From JACVRW01 sp963728155 (lineage in GTDB: Bacteria; Actinomycetota; Thermoleophilia; Solirubrobacterales; Thermoleophilaceae), in NCBI GenBank assembly GCA_963728155.1, contig CAVSJF010000025.1:53683-117682 (forward strand): a DNA stretch of 64,000 nt, given 5' to 3'. Of this stretch, positions 16,723 through 24,800 are shown piece after piece. Position numbers and translations under genes: made by a program. Position 1 is the first letter of the stretch, and each line of letters starts with the position of its first letter. Under the pieces are notes generated by a model, which was not told the origin of the DNA, did no database searches, and saw only the letters and a program-made list of their open reading frames with translations.

Positions 16723-16752
16723 TTGCCAAATATCGGCGCCTTCGACTATGAT
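16723..16752 (+). promoter_or_regulatory. Candidate sigma-70 promoter of the MarR gene
   Basis: TTGCCA at 16723-16728 and TATGAT at 16747-16752 are separated by 18 bp, close to the sigma-70 consensus. The predicted start of transcription lies only a few bases before the ATG at 16764, so the message would be nearly leaderless. The 73-bp divergent region would also have to contain the exporter promoter and any MarR operator; I saw no long perfect palindrome in it. Confidence 0.55.
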
Positions 16753-16763
16753 GAGGCTCGACC

Positions 16764-17195
16764 ATGAGCAATCACGACGATCCGGCGCAGGAGGCCTGGG
16801 AGCTCCTCTGGAGGCTCATGCAGGCCAACAAGCCTCGCTTCATGGCACTGGCGCAGGAGATGGGCCTGGCGCCGATGCAGCTGCACGCGTTGCGGCTGAT
16901 CGAGCCGGGCGACGGGGTCCCGATGAGCTCGCTGGCCGGCATGCTCTTCTGCGACGCCTCCAACGTCACCGGCATCGTCGACCGGCTCGAGGCCCGCGGA
17001 TTGATCGAGCGCCGCCCGTCGGTCACCGACCGGCGGGTGAAGCTCCTCGTGCTGACGGACGAGGGCGCGCGACTGCGGGAGACCGCCTACCGCCAGATGA
17101 CCACGCCGCCGCCCGCCATCGCGGAGCTCCCGCTCAAGCACAAGCGGGCGCTGCGCGACGCGCTGCGGGCGGCGAGCGCCGCCCCCGTGGCCTAG
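16764..17195 (+). CDS. MarR-family transcriptional regulator
   Basis: Winged-helix regulator of 143 residues. The DNA-binding region is visible as PMSSLAGMLFCDASNVTGIVDRLEARGLI followed by the wing RRPSVTDRRVKLLVLTDEG, which contains the conserved D-x-R signature. Flanking helices would form the dimer interface. Divergent from the ABC exporter operon, which it most likely represses in the absence of a ligand. Its stop overlaps the convergent BON-domain gene by 4 bp. Confidence 0.93.
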   Translation: MSNHDDPAQEAWELLWRLMQANKPRFMALAQEMGLAPMQLHALRLIEPGDGVPMSSLAGMLFCDASNVTGIVDRLEARGLIERRPSVTDRRVKLLVLTDEGARLRETAYRQMTTPPPAIAELPLKHKRALRDALRAASAAPVA

Positions 17196-17665
17196 CTGAT
17201 CCTGCCCTCGTCCTTGACCGGAGCGGGCTCGCCCGGTGCGTGGAGGAGGCTCCGCACGTCCCGCACGCCCTCCACCTTCGCGGCTGCCTCGCGCAGCGAC
17301 TCCATCGCCGCCGGGTCGTCGAGCTCGCCGCGGAGATAGACGACGCCGTCCTCGACGTTCACCGACACCTTGTCCTTCGGCGCGTCGTCGGGCCGGAAGA
17401 TCTCGCTCTCCACCTTGGCCTGGAGGGCAGGGTCATTGAGCCGTTCGCTCGCCGGCGCGCGCTCCTCTCCTGACGAGTCATCGGAGGTGGCCTTCTCCTT
17501 GACAGTCTGGGCGGTCTCGCCGAGGCTCTCCCCCGCCTGCGCGGCCTGGTCCTTGCCCCGCTTGGCGTAGGTCAGCGCCTGGCCTCGCCGGCCTTCCCCC
17601 CGATCGGGGTCGAGGAACCACACCGCCACGCCTCCCAGCACGGCGCCTATCAGCAGCTTGAACAT
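17192..17665 (-). CDS. Membrane-anchored BON-domain protein
   Basis: About 157 residues: an N-terminal hydrophobic anchor with a YtxH-like look (FKLLIGAVLGGVAVWFLDPDRG), a polar Ala/Glu/Ser-rich linker (about 30-85), and a C-terminal BON domain (about 88-150; KVSVNVEDGVVYLRGELDD and AAKVEGVRDVRSLLH) thought to bind phospholipid or envelope components. Start ATG 17665 has an AGGAAGG site upstream. It follows the release-factor-like gene by 26 bp on the same strand, suggesting co-transcription. Confidence 0.88.
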   Translation of the reverse strand: MFKLLIGAVLGGVAVWFLDPDRGEGRRGQALTYAKRGKDQAAQAGESLGETAQTVKEKATSDDSSGEERAPASERLNDPALQAKVESEIFRPDDAPKDKVSVNVEDGVVYLRGELDDPAAMESLREAAAKVEGVRDVRSLLHAPGEPAPVKDEGRIS

Positions 17666-17691
17666 GAGTCTCGTTCCTTCCTGTAGTGGGT

Positions 17692-18831
17692 TCAGAATCT
17701 GAGCAGCGCGGCGATTCCGCCGGTGCGCTCCTCGAACTCTTCGCGGCAATGTCGCATGGCCGTGATCTCGGCCGCGCCCTGGAGGGCGAGTTCGATGGCC
17801 GCGTCGGTCAGATCCTCACGCACCTCGAGCTCGCGGCCGTCCGCCGGGCAGGTGCGCTCGTCCCCTCCCCCGATCCAGCCGCATTCGGGGCAGCTGACAC
17901 CGGGGGCGGAGAACTGCTCGTCGAGCAAAAGGGTCTCCACCCTCCGCTCATTGAGGACTCGCAGCGTGTCGTCGAAGCCGCTCGCCGCCCGGGTCCCCTC
18001 GCCCAGGCGCTCCAGCGCCTCTCGCTCGCGCTCTACGTCCAGCGCGTCGAAGCAGGGCTCGGAGGCGCTCAGCACCTGCTCGGGCGTGGAATGGTCCACG
18101 TCCACCTCGATGCGGCCGGCGAGGCGCTCGGTGAGATAGCCGTGCAGCTTCGATTCGAAGTCGGCCACCACCTCCCGCGTTCCCCCGAGCACCAGGTGCT
18201 GGAAGGGCCGGCGCTTGTGGTGCTTCATGAGCGCCTCGGCCGTGTGCTTGAGGTGGTCGTCCTTCTCCTTCTCGATCCCGCGCTGGTAACGGGCCTGGGC
18301 CAGGCCGCCCTTGTCGTGCTGGCCGAACACCGTGTCGTGGATCTGCTCGATCTCGCGCAGGCCGTCGGGCGAGCCGCGAAAGATCCGTGCGTCGCGCCGG
18401 CTGACCAGCGCCACGCACCAGCGCTCGCGACGCTCCAGCCGGGCCAGCGGGCCCACCAGCGGCGAGCGCCCGATCTCCACCCGGTTGCGCACCGGGCGCG
18501 GGAGCCGCAGGACCTCGAACAGGTCCGCCGACCGGCTGGCGAACACCGCGACGCCGTGGGCGCCCTCGGCCGGTAGGTCGCTCTCGAGCAGCGTCTGGGC
18601 CCGCTCCAGGCTCGCGTTGAGCTCAGCGCGCTCGTCGTGCGACAGGTCGTCCCGGTCGCGCAGTCTGCGGTCAGCCTCGTCGAGCAGCGATCGGATGGCG
18701 GTGGCGCGGGCCGGCGGCGTGGCGAACTCCGCCGGATCGAGGTCGAGATAGAGGCTCAACACCACGGGCCGGTCCAGCCGTAGCTCGCTCAGTCGCCGCA
18801 CCTCGTCGCGATCGGGGGCCGTGACCTGCAT
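17692..18831 (-). CDS. Vms1/eRF1-like peptidyl-tRNA hydrolase (baeRF family)
   Basis: 379-residue member of the bacterial archaeo-eukaryotic release factor group (baeRF/Vms1-like). These proteins carry a release-factor fold and are proposed to hydrolyse peptidyl-tRNA on stalled ribosomes. The Vms1-type loop is visible as GGLAQARYQR at residues 175-184, matching the GGxSxxRxxR pattern except Gln/Ala shifts; the fold's SLYLDLDP start and the late eL30-like strand (VLNERRVETLLLDE) are also present. A C-terminal zinc-ribbon-like segment has CPEC...CPAD. Divergent from the sigma factor at 19017. Catalytic function is inferred. Confidence 0.82.
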   Translation of the reverse strand: MQVTAPDRDEVRRLSELRLDRPVVLSLYLDLDPAEFATPPARATAIRSLLDEADRRLRDRDDLSHDERAELNASLERAQTLLESDLPAEGAHGVAVFASRSADLFEVLRLPRPVRNRVEIGRSPLVGPLARLERRERWCVALVSRRDARIFRGSPDGLREIEQIHDTVFGQHDKGGLAQARYQRGIEKEKDDHLKHTAEALMKHHKRRPFQHLVLGGTREVVADFESKLHGYLTERLAGRIEVDVDHSTPEQVLSASEPCFDALDVEREREALERLGEGTRAASGFDDTLRVLNERRVETLLLDEQFSAPGVSCPECGWIGGGDERTCPADGRELEVREDLTDAAIELALQGAAEITAMRHCREEFEERTGGIAALLRF

Positions 18832-18860
18832 TCACTGTCTCCTTGGCCGATGCATTGCAA

Positions 18861-18881
18861 TTTTCGCCTACCCAGCGAAAA
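18861..18881. promoter_or_regulatory. Inverted repeat TTTTCGC-N7-GCGAAAA in divergent promoter region
   Basis: Perfect 7-bp arms (18861-18867 and 18875-18881) lie 30 bp upstream of the baeRF start and 136 bp upstream of the sigma-factor start, in the most AT-rich gap of the window (18832-19016). A second related but shorter repeat, TTTTC-N4-GAAAA, is at 18940-18953. A TATGCT at 18981-18986 could be the -10 element for the sigma gene. Likely operator sites for a regulator of one or both genes. Confidence 0.45.
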
Positions 18882-19016
18882 GCGGCGCGACACGCCTTAA
18901 CCAATTGCACGCTACGGTGTATTGCTCTCTTCTGGCGCTTTTTCCGCCGAAAAGGTCTTTATTTCGGGCCTTTGTTTCGCTATGCTTTCGATGAACCTCG
19001 AACTATCTAACGGATT

Positions 19017-19886
19017 ATGGCTGCTACTAGCACGACTGACACGAAAACACACGACTTCACGCCAGAGCTCGAGGACTCTCTCCAGCTCTTCTTCAACGAG
19101 GCGCGCAAGCACCCGCTGCTGAACGCCGAGCAGGAGATCGAGCTGGCCCAGCGCATCGAGCGCGGCGACCTCGAGGCGAAGGATCGCATGGTCAACTCGA
19201 ACCTGCGACTGGTGATCTCCGTGGCCCGCAAGTATCAGGGTCAGGGGCTGCCCCTGGGCGACCTCATTCAGGAGGGCATGCTCGGCCTGATCCGCGCGGT
19301 CGAGAAGTTCGACTGGCGCAAGGGCTTCAAGTTCTCCACCTACGGGACCCTCTGGATCCGGCAGGCGATCGGACGCGGGCTGGCCAACTCGGGCCGCACG
19401 GTGCGTCTCCCGGTGCACATCGTGGCGCGCGCGCGCAAGATCTCGGACGCCGAGCGCAAGCTCGCCGTCGAGTTCGGCCGCCAGGCCACCGACGAGGAGA
19501 TCGCCGCCTTCGTCGAGCTGCCCATGGACGAGGTCATTGACATCCGCCGCGCGGACCGCGGCCCGACGAGCCTCGACCAGGGCGTCGGCGAGGACGGGGA
19601 CACCGCCCTTGGCGACCTAATCGCCGGCGACGGCCCCTCCATCGAGGACTACGTGAGCTCGGAGCTCGACTTCGAGACGCTGCGCGACGCCGTCGGCGGC
19701 CTGCCCGACAACGAGCGGACCGTCATCACGCTGCGCTTTGGCCTCGACCGCGAGGAGCCTCAGGCCCTTCGCGAGACCGGCCGCCGCCTTGGACTCTCGA
19801 GCGAGCGCGTGCGTCAGCTCGAGGACCAGGCCCTGCGCCGGCTGTCAAAGGACGACGCCGTCGCCGCACTGCGCGACGCGGCCTAA
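19017..19886 (+). CDS. RNA polymerase sigma-70 factor, RpoD/RpoS-like without region 1.1
   Basis: Group 1/2-type sigma factor of 289 residues. Region 1.2 (LQLFFNEARKHPLLNAEQEIELA), region 2 (RLVISVARKYQGQGLPLGDL; FSTYGTLWIRQAIGR), region 3 (RTVRLPVHIVARARKISDAE) and region 4 (LPDNERTVITLRFGLD; LGLSSERVRQLEDQALRRL) are complete. Compared with the factor at 6640 it lacks region 1.1 and is otherwise clearly related. It has a long AT-rich leader region and is followed by a strong hairpin, so it is probably monocistronic. Confidence 0.93.
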   Translation: MAATSTTDTKTHDFTPELEDSLQLFFNEARKHPLLNAEQEIELAQRIERGDLEAKDRMVNSNLRLVISVARKYQGQGLPLGDLIQEGMLGLIRAVEKFDWRKGFKFSTYGTLWIRQAIGRGLANSGRTVRLPVHIVARARKISDAERKLAVEFGRQATDEEIAAFVELPMDEVIDIRRADRGPTSLDQGVGEDGDTALGDLIAGDGPSIEDYVSSELDFETLRDAVGGLPDNERTVITLRFGLDREEPQALRETGRRLGLSSERVRQLEDQALRRLSKDDAVAALRDAA

Positions 19887-19896
19887 GAAATCTGAG

Positions 19897-19941
19897 TGTG
19901 GGCCCTCGTTCGAACCCCTGAGGTTCGAACCGGGGCCCACA
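19897..19941. terminator. Strong two-part hairpin between convergent genes
   Basis: An outer 9-bp stem TGTGGGCCC/GGGCCCACA, a 3x3 internal loop, an inner 8-bp stem TTCGAACC/GGTTCGAA and a 5-nt loop. It begins 11 bp after the sigma-factor stop and ends 8 bp before the stop of the convergent YbdK-like gene, so it can serve both directions. Short T-containing tails flank it (GTCATTTCT on the plus strand). Confidence 0.75.
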
Positions 19942-19948
19942 GTCATTT

Positions 19949-21022
19949 CTAGAGCGGTTCGGCAGTACGAGCCACCAGCGACCGAAGCAAAGCGGGCATC
20001 CCGTCCCGCTCCGTTACAGCTCGCTGTACACGCGGCGCACCGCCCTCACGAAGGATCTTCTCCACGCCGTCCAGAGCGTCGTCCGAGTCAAGCGAGTCCA
20101 GTAGCTCCCGCGCCGCTTCGCGCACCGGCCTCAGCCGCCCGCCGAATAGCAGCTCCGCCTCGAGCCCATCCCGGACCGCCCGGAAGCTCGACCAGTGCAG
20201 CGCCTCGGCCGGAGCAAGCTCGGCGGGCGGGTCCTCCACCGCCCGCCGAGCAACAGCGTGCACCAGCGCCGCCAGGCCCGCCGCCTCCACAAGCCCGGCC
20301 TGAACGTCGAGCTCGCGCAGCTCGATCGTTCCCAGGCGCGGCTGCAGGCGGGCGTCCCACCACACCATCGTGCTCTCGCGCGGTCCGCCGCCCGCGGCAA
20401 TGCCATCGAGCACCTCCACGTACTCGCCGTAGTCGCGCAGCACCGGCGGCAGCCCACGCCCCGGGTAGGCCCGCACGATCGCCGAGCGCGCGCTGGCCAG
20501 GCCGGAGTCGATTCCGAACCAGTAGGGCGAGCTCGCGCCCAGAGCTCCGATCAGCGGCAATGCCTCGCGCAGGCCCATGAGGCCGGCCACGGCAGCGTCG
20601 GGGGTGGGCATGGCCACATGCACGTGCAGCGCGCATTCCGGCGTGCGCCGGATGAGCCCGCGCATCTGGCCCTTGACGCGCCGGTAGCGCTCGGAGTCGA
20701 CCAGCCGGACGTCGCCGAAGGCCGCATTCGGATGCACCCCGACGGCCATGGGGATGCCGCCGGCAGCTCGAACTGCCGCGCGGCCCTCGGCGAGATCGGC
20801 CACCGCCTCGCCGGCGCTCCGCCGCGGCTCGGAGCGGACCTCGATCTCGCACAGGAAGGCCTCGTGGTCGACGCGCTCGCGCGCCAGCTCGATCCGGGGC
20901 AGGACCTGGTCGGCCACGTGAGCGAGCGAGTGATCGTCGCCGTCCACCAGCAGCAGCTCCTCCTCGATCCCGATCGTGAAGGGGTCGCCGCTGCCGAAGC
21001 GGTGCTCGGGAACGACGCTCAA
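19949..21022 (-). CDS. YbdK-like carboxylate-amine ligase (glutamate-cysteine ligase family 2)
   Basis: ATP-dependent ligase of the GCS2 family, about 357 residues; relatives have weak glutamate-cysteine ligase activity and their true substrate is often unknown. The nucleotide/metal site signature GIEEELLLVD is near the N-terminus; CALHVHVAMPTPDAAV and the downstream STMVWWDARLQPRLGTIELREL block are typical. The start is taken as TTG 21022, which overlaps the aldo/keto reductase stop (TTGA); open sequence farther upstream is antisense-like and unrelated. Coupled translation with the reductase suggests related function, possibly thiol or redox metabolism. Confidence 0.88.
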   Translation of the reverse strand: MSVVPEHRFGSGDPFTIGIEEELLLVDGDDHSLAHVADQVLPRIELARERVDHEAFLCEIEVRSEPRRSAGEAVADLAEGRAAVRAAGGIPMAVGVHPNAAFGDVRLVDSERYRRVKGQMRGLIRRTPECALHVHVAMPTPDAAVAGLMGLREALPLIGALGASSPYWFGIDSGLASARSAIVRAYPGRGLPPVLRDYGEYVEVLDGIAAGGGPRESTMVWWDARLQPRLGTIELRELDVQAGLVEAAGLAALVHAVARRAVEDPPAELAPAEALHWSSFRAVRDGLEAELLFGGRLRPVREAARELLDSLDSDDALDGVEKILREGGAPRVQRAVTERDGMPALLRSLVARTAEPL

Positions 21023-21855
21023 GTTGCCGCGGCCAGTCGCTCCAGTTCCTCGTCGCTCAGCTCGATCTCCTGCGCGGCGAGGTTGTCCTCGAAGTGCTCG
21101 ATCGACGAGGTGCCCGGGATCGGCAGCATCACGGGCGAGCGCGCGAGTAGCCAGGCGAGCGCCAGCTGACCGGGTGTGGCGTCGCGCGAGCTCGCGATCT
21201 CGTCCAGCGGCCCGCCGGAGCGCGCCAGGTCGCCGGTGGCGAGCGGAAACCACGGGATGAAGCCGATTCCGTCGCTCTCGCAGGCCTCGAGCACGTCTTC
21301 CGAGCTTCGATCGGCGAGGTTGAAGCGGTTCTGCACGGTCACCACCTCGACCACGGAGCGGGCTCGCTCCAGCTCCTCGACCGAGACGTTCGATACGCCG
21401 ATGTGACGGATCTTGCCCTCCTCCTGCAGCTCGCGCAGCGCGCCGACCGAGTCCTCGAGCGGGACCTCGGGATCGGGCGAATGGAGCTGGTAGAGGTCGA
21501 TGCGCTCGAGCTTCAGGCGCCGCAGCGACCCCTCACAGCACTCCTTCAGCCGCTTCGGATGGGCATCGCGCGGCCACTCGCCGGGCCCCGTGCGGCGCAG
21601 GCCGCCCTTGGTGGCGATCACCAACTCGTCCGGGTACGGATGCAGCGCCTCGGCGATCAGGTTCTCGCTCACGTCGGGCCCGTAGGAATCCGCGGTGTCG
21701 ATCAGGTTGACGCCCAGTTCAACCACGCGCCGGAGCAGGCGCTTGGCCTCCTCCGGGTCGTCGGGCGGGCCCCAGATGCCGTCGCCGGTGATGCGCATGG
21801 CGCCGAAGCCCAGGCGGTTGACCTCGAGATCGCCGCCGATGTTGAAGGTCTCCAT
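21019..21855 (-). CDS. Aldo/keto reductase
   Basis: NADPH-dependent oxidoreductase with TIM-barrel fold, 278 residues. Catalytic tetrad elements are visible: Asp and Tyr in NLIDTADSYGPDVSE, Lys in LVIATKGGLRR, and His in LYQLHSPDPEVPLEDS. The cofactor-binding C-terminal part includes LPIPGTSSIEHFEDNLAA. Substrate is unknown. It is the upstream partner of the YbdK-like ligase with a 4-bp overlap and lies 26 bp after the indolepyruvate oxidoreductase gene. Confidence 0.92.
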   Translation of the reverse strand: METFNIGGDLEVNRLGFGAMRITGDGIWGPPDDPEEAKRLLRRVVELGVNLIDTADSYGPDVSENLIAEALHPYPDELVIATKGGLRRTGPGEWPRDAHPKRLKECCEGSLRRLKLERIDLYQLHSPDPEVPLEDSVGALRELQEEGKIRHIGVSNVSVEELERARSVVEVVTVQNRFNLADRSSEDVLEACESDGIGFIPWFPLATGDLARSGGPLDEIASSRDATPGQLALAWLLARSPVMLPIPGTSSIEHFEDNLAAQEIELSDEELERLAAAT

Positions 21856-21881
21856 GGGCCAGACGCTACTGGCCGCGCCTT

Positions 21882-24800
21882 TTACAACTGGGTCACGACC
21901 TTCACCTCCCCCCCGAGCTCGCTAGGGACGAGAGGGCTGAGGCGCTTGCGCAGCGCCTCGGTCCGCTTGCGGAACAGCGCGACGTTGCGCAGCTTGATCT
22001 CCTCGTAGCCGCGGATCACGTCGGGTAGCTCGAAGAGCTGCAGGACCGTGGCGTGGGTGTCCGGGTTCAGCCGGACCAGAGCGTCCTCCACCATGCGCCC
22101 GTACTCCTCGATCAGCTCGCGCTCGACGCGGCGAACCTCGGCCCGGCCGAACGGGTCGAGCTTCGTGGCGCGCAGGCGGCGCATGCGGTAGAGGGCGCTG
22201 AAGCTCGGTGTGAACCACGGGCCGAGCTTGAGCTTGCGCTCGAGTCCCATGGAGCGCAACAGCGGCGGATGCAGGTTGAACCAGACCTTCGCGTCCTCGC
22301 CGAACTCGGCGCTCAGCCTGGCCTGCTCGACCGCGTCGAGGTGCAGGCGGGCCACCTCGTACTCGTCCTTGTAGGCCATCAGCTTGAAGAGCTGGCGGGC
22401 CACGGCCTCGGCCAGCTCGGAGTGGCCGGGCGTGCGCTCCTGCTCGGCCACCTGGACCCGGCGGACCATCTCCGCGTAGCGGCGCGCGTAGGCCTCGTCC
22501 TGGTAGGCGACGAGCTCGGGCACGCGGGTCTCAACCAGGCGGCGCAGCTCACCGGAGTCGCCGTTCACGGCCAAGGTGACCAGCTCTCGCTCCGCGGCGC
22601 TCAGCTCGCGGGCCGGCACGGACGAGTCCGGCGCCCGCGTGGCCGCCTCCACGGCGTCGGGCGCGGCCACCACGGCGCGGCCCCAGGCGAACGCGGCCAG
22701 GTTCTTCTCGACCGCCGCGCCGTTGAGGCGGATGGCCTGCTCGAGCGCCTCGGCCGACACCGGCACCATCCCGCGCTGGTAGGCCGCGCCGAGGGAGAGG
22801 GTGTTGGTCATCATGTGGTCGCCGAACAGGCGCTCCGAGAGCGCCTGCGCGTCGAGGTAGAGGTTGTGCTCGCGCCGCGTGGCGGCGTCGATCCGGTCGA
22901 GTTGAGAGGCCAGCTCGGGGAAGCGCTCCTCGGTGTCGATGACCATGCGGCCGGTGGGCACCGCGCTGGTCGACACCACGGCGACGGTGCGATCGTCGAA
23001 CGCGGTCGCGAGGTTCTTGGCGTCGCCCGCGCCAAGCAGGTCGAAGCCCAGATAGAGGTCGACCGAGCCGGCGGGCGCCTTCGGGGCCACGGCCAGCGGC
23101 TCGCGCGAGAGGCGAAGGTCCGACGTGACCGGGCCGCCCTTCTGCGACAGGCCAGTCTGATCCAGGCCGTAGACGTGCAGGCCGTCGATCAGGCCCGCCA
23201 TGCCCAGCATCTGGTTGACCGTGACCACCCCGGTGCCGCCGATGCCCATCATGCGCACCGCCCAGTCCTCCTCGGACACCAGTAGCTCGGGCTCGGGCAG
23301 ATCGACGGTCAGCGCGGGCGTCTCGTGCCTCGCCTTCTTGCCGGGCACTACGGTGAGGAACGAGGGGCAGTCCCCCTCCAGGCACGAGTAGTCCTTGTTG
23401 CAGGAGGCCTGATGGATCTGCGTCTTGCGCCCGAACTCGGTCTCCACCGGCAGCACCGAGAGACAGCTCGACTTCTTGCCGCAGTCGCCGCAGCCCTCGC
23501 ACACGCGCTCGTTGATCCAGATGCGCTCGGCGGGCTCGGCTTGCTTGCCGCGCTTTCGCGCACGGCGCTTCTCGGCGGCGCACTCCTGGTCGTGGATGAG
23601 AACGGTCACGCCGTCCACCGCCGCCAGCTCCTGCTGCGCGGCCATGAGCTGCGAGCGGTCGCGCAGGTCGGCGATCGGCGACAGCTGAACTCCCTTGTAG
23701 CGATCGGTGTCCTCGGTGGTGACGATGATGCGCTTGACGCCCTCGAGCTCGAGCCAGCGGGTCAGGTCCGGCACCGAGAGCTGGCCCTCGATGGCCTGTC
23801 CGCCGGTCATGGCGACGTGCTCGTTGTAGAGCAGCTTGTAGGTGATGTTCACGCCCGCGGCCACCGCCGCCCTCACGGCCAGCGAGCCGGAGTGGTGGAA
23901 CGTGCCGTCGCCGAGGTTCTGCACCAGGTGGGTGTCGTCCGTGAAGGGCGCCTGCCCGATCCACTGGGCGCCCTCGCCACCCATTTGCGTGATGCCGGTG
24001 AGCTCGCCCTTGCCCTCGGGGCTGAGCAGCACCATCGTGTGGCAGCCGATGCCACCGCCCACGAGCGTGCCCTCCGGGGCCGGCAGCGAGGAGTTGTGCG
24101 GGCAGCCTGAGCAGAAGAACGGCGAGCGCAACGCCATCGGCAGCTCGGCTCGCCGCCCGGCGATCGCGTCGAGCCGGCGGATGTGCGCCTCGACCGAGTC
24201 GAGCTGCACCCGCGTGCCGAGGCGGGCGGCCACCGCCCGCGCGATCACGTCCGCGTCGAGGTCCAGCTCCACCGGCAGCAGGCGCTCTCCGCGCTCGTCG
24301 TGCTTGCCCACCACCCGCGGCGTGTGAGGGCCGCCGTAGAGCGCCTCCTTGAGCGCGGTCTCCAAGAACGGGCCCTTCTCCTCGACCACGAGGACCTCGT
24401 CGAGGCCGCGGGCGAACTCGCGCGCGATCTCGCGCTCCAGCGGCCAGACCATGCCCAGCTTGAGGATGCGGATGCCGGCACGGTCGAGCGCGCTCTCGCC
24501 GAGCCCGAGGTTGCGCAGCGCGTGCAGCAGGTCGAAGTACGGCTTGCCGCCGGCCACGATGCCCAGCCAGGCGTCGCGTGCGCCCTCGATGCGGTTGACC
24601 CCGTTCTCGCGGGCGTAGGCGAGCGCCAGGTCGGTGCGCACGCCCAGCATGGTGCGCTCCATGTCGAGGGACTGAGGGGCCAGCAGGTGCCCCGTGGGCT
24701 CGTGCACGTACTCGAGGTCGGGCAGCGCCGGAGCGACCCGCCCGGGGGCGACCTCGGCGGTGCCCACCGCGTCGGCCACGCTGGTGACGATCTTGAAGCC

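Noticed and set aside
18922..19122. Small plus-strand ORF overlapping the sigma-factor start
   Set aside because: Translation has no ribosome-binding site and no recognisable features; it lies in the promoter region and overlaps the sigma gene in another frame.
19897..19941. tRNA gene or tRNA 3' fragment
   Set aside because: GGTTCGAACC resembles a T arm, but the element is a symmetric hairpin without acceptor, D or anticodon arms.
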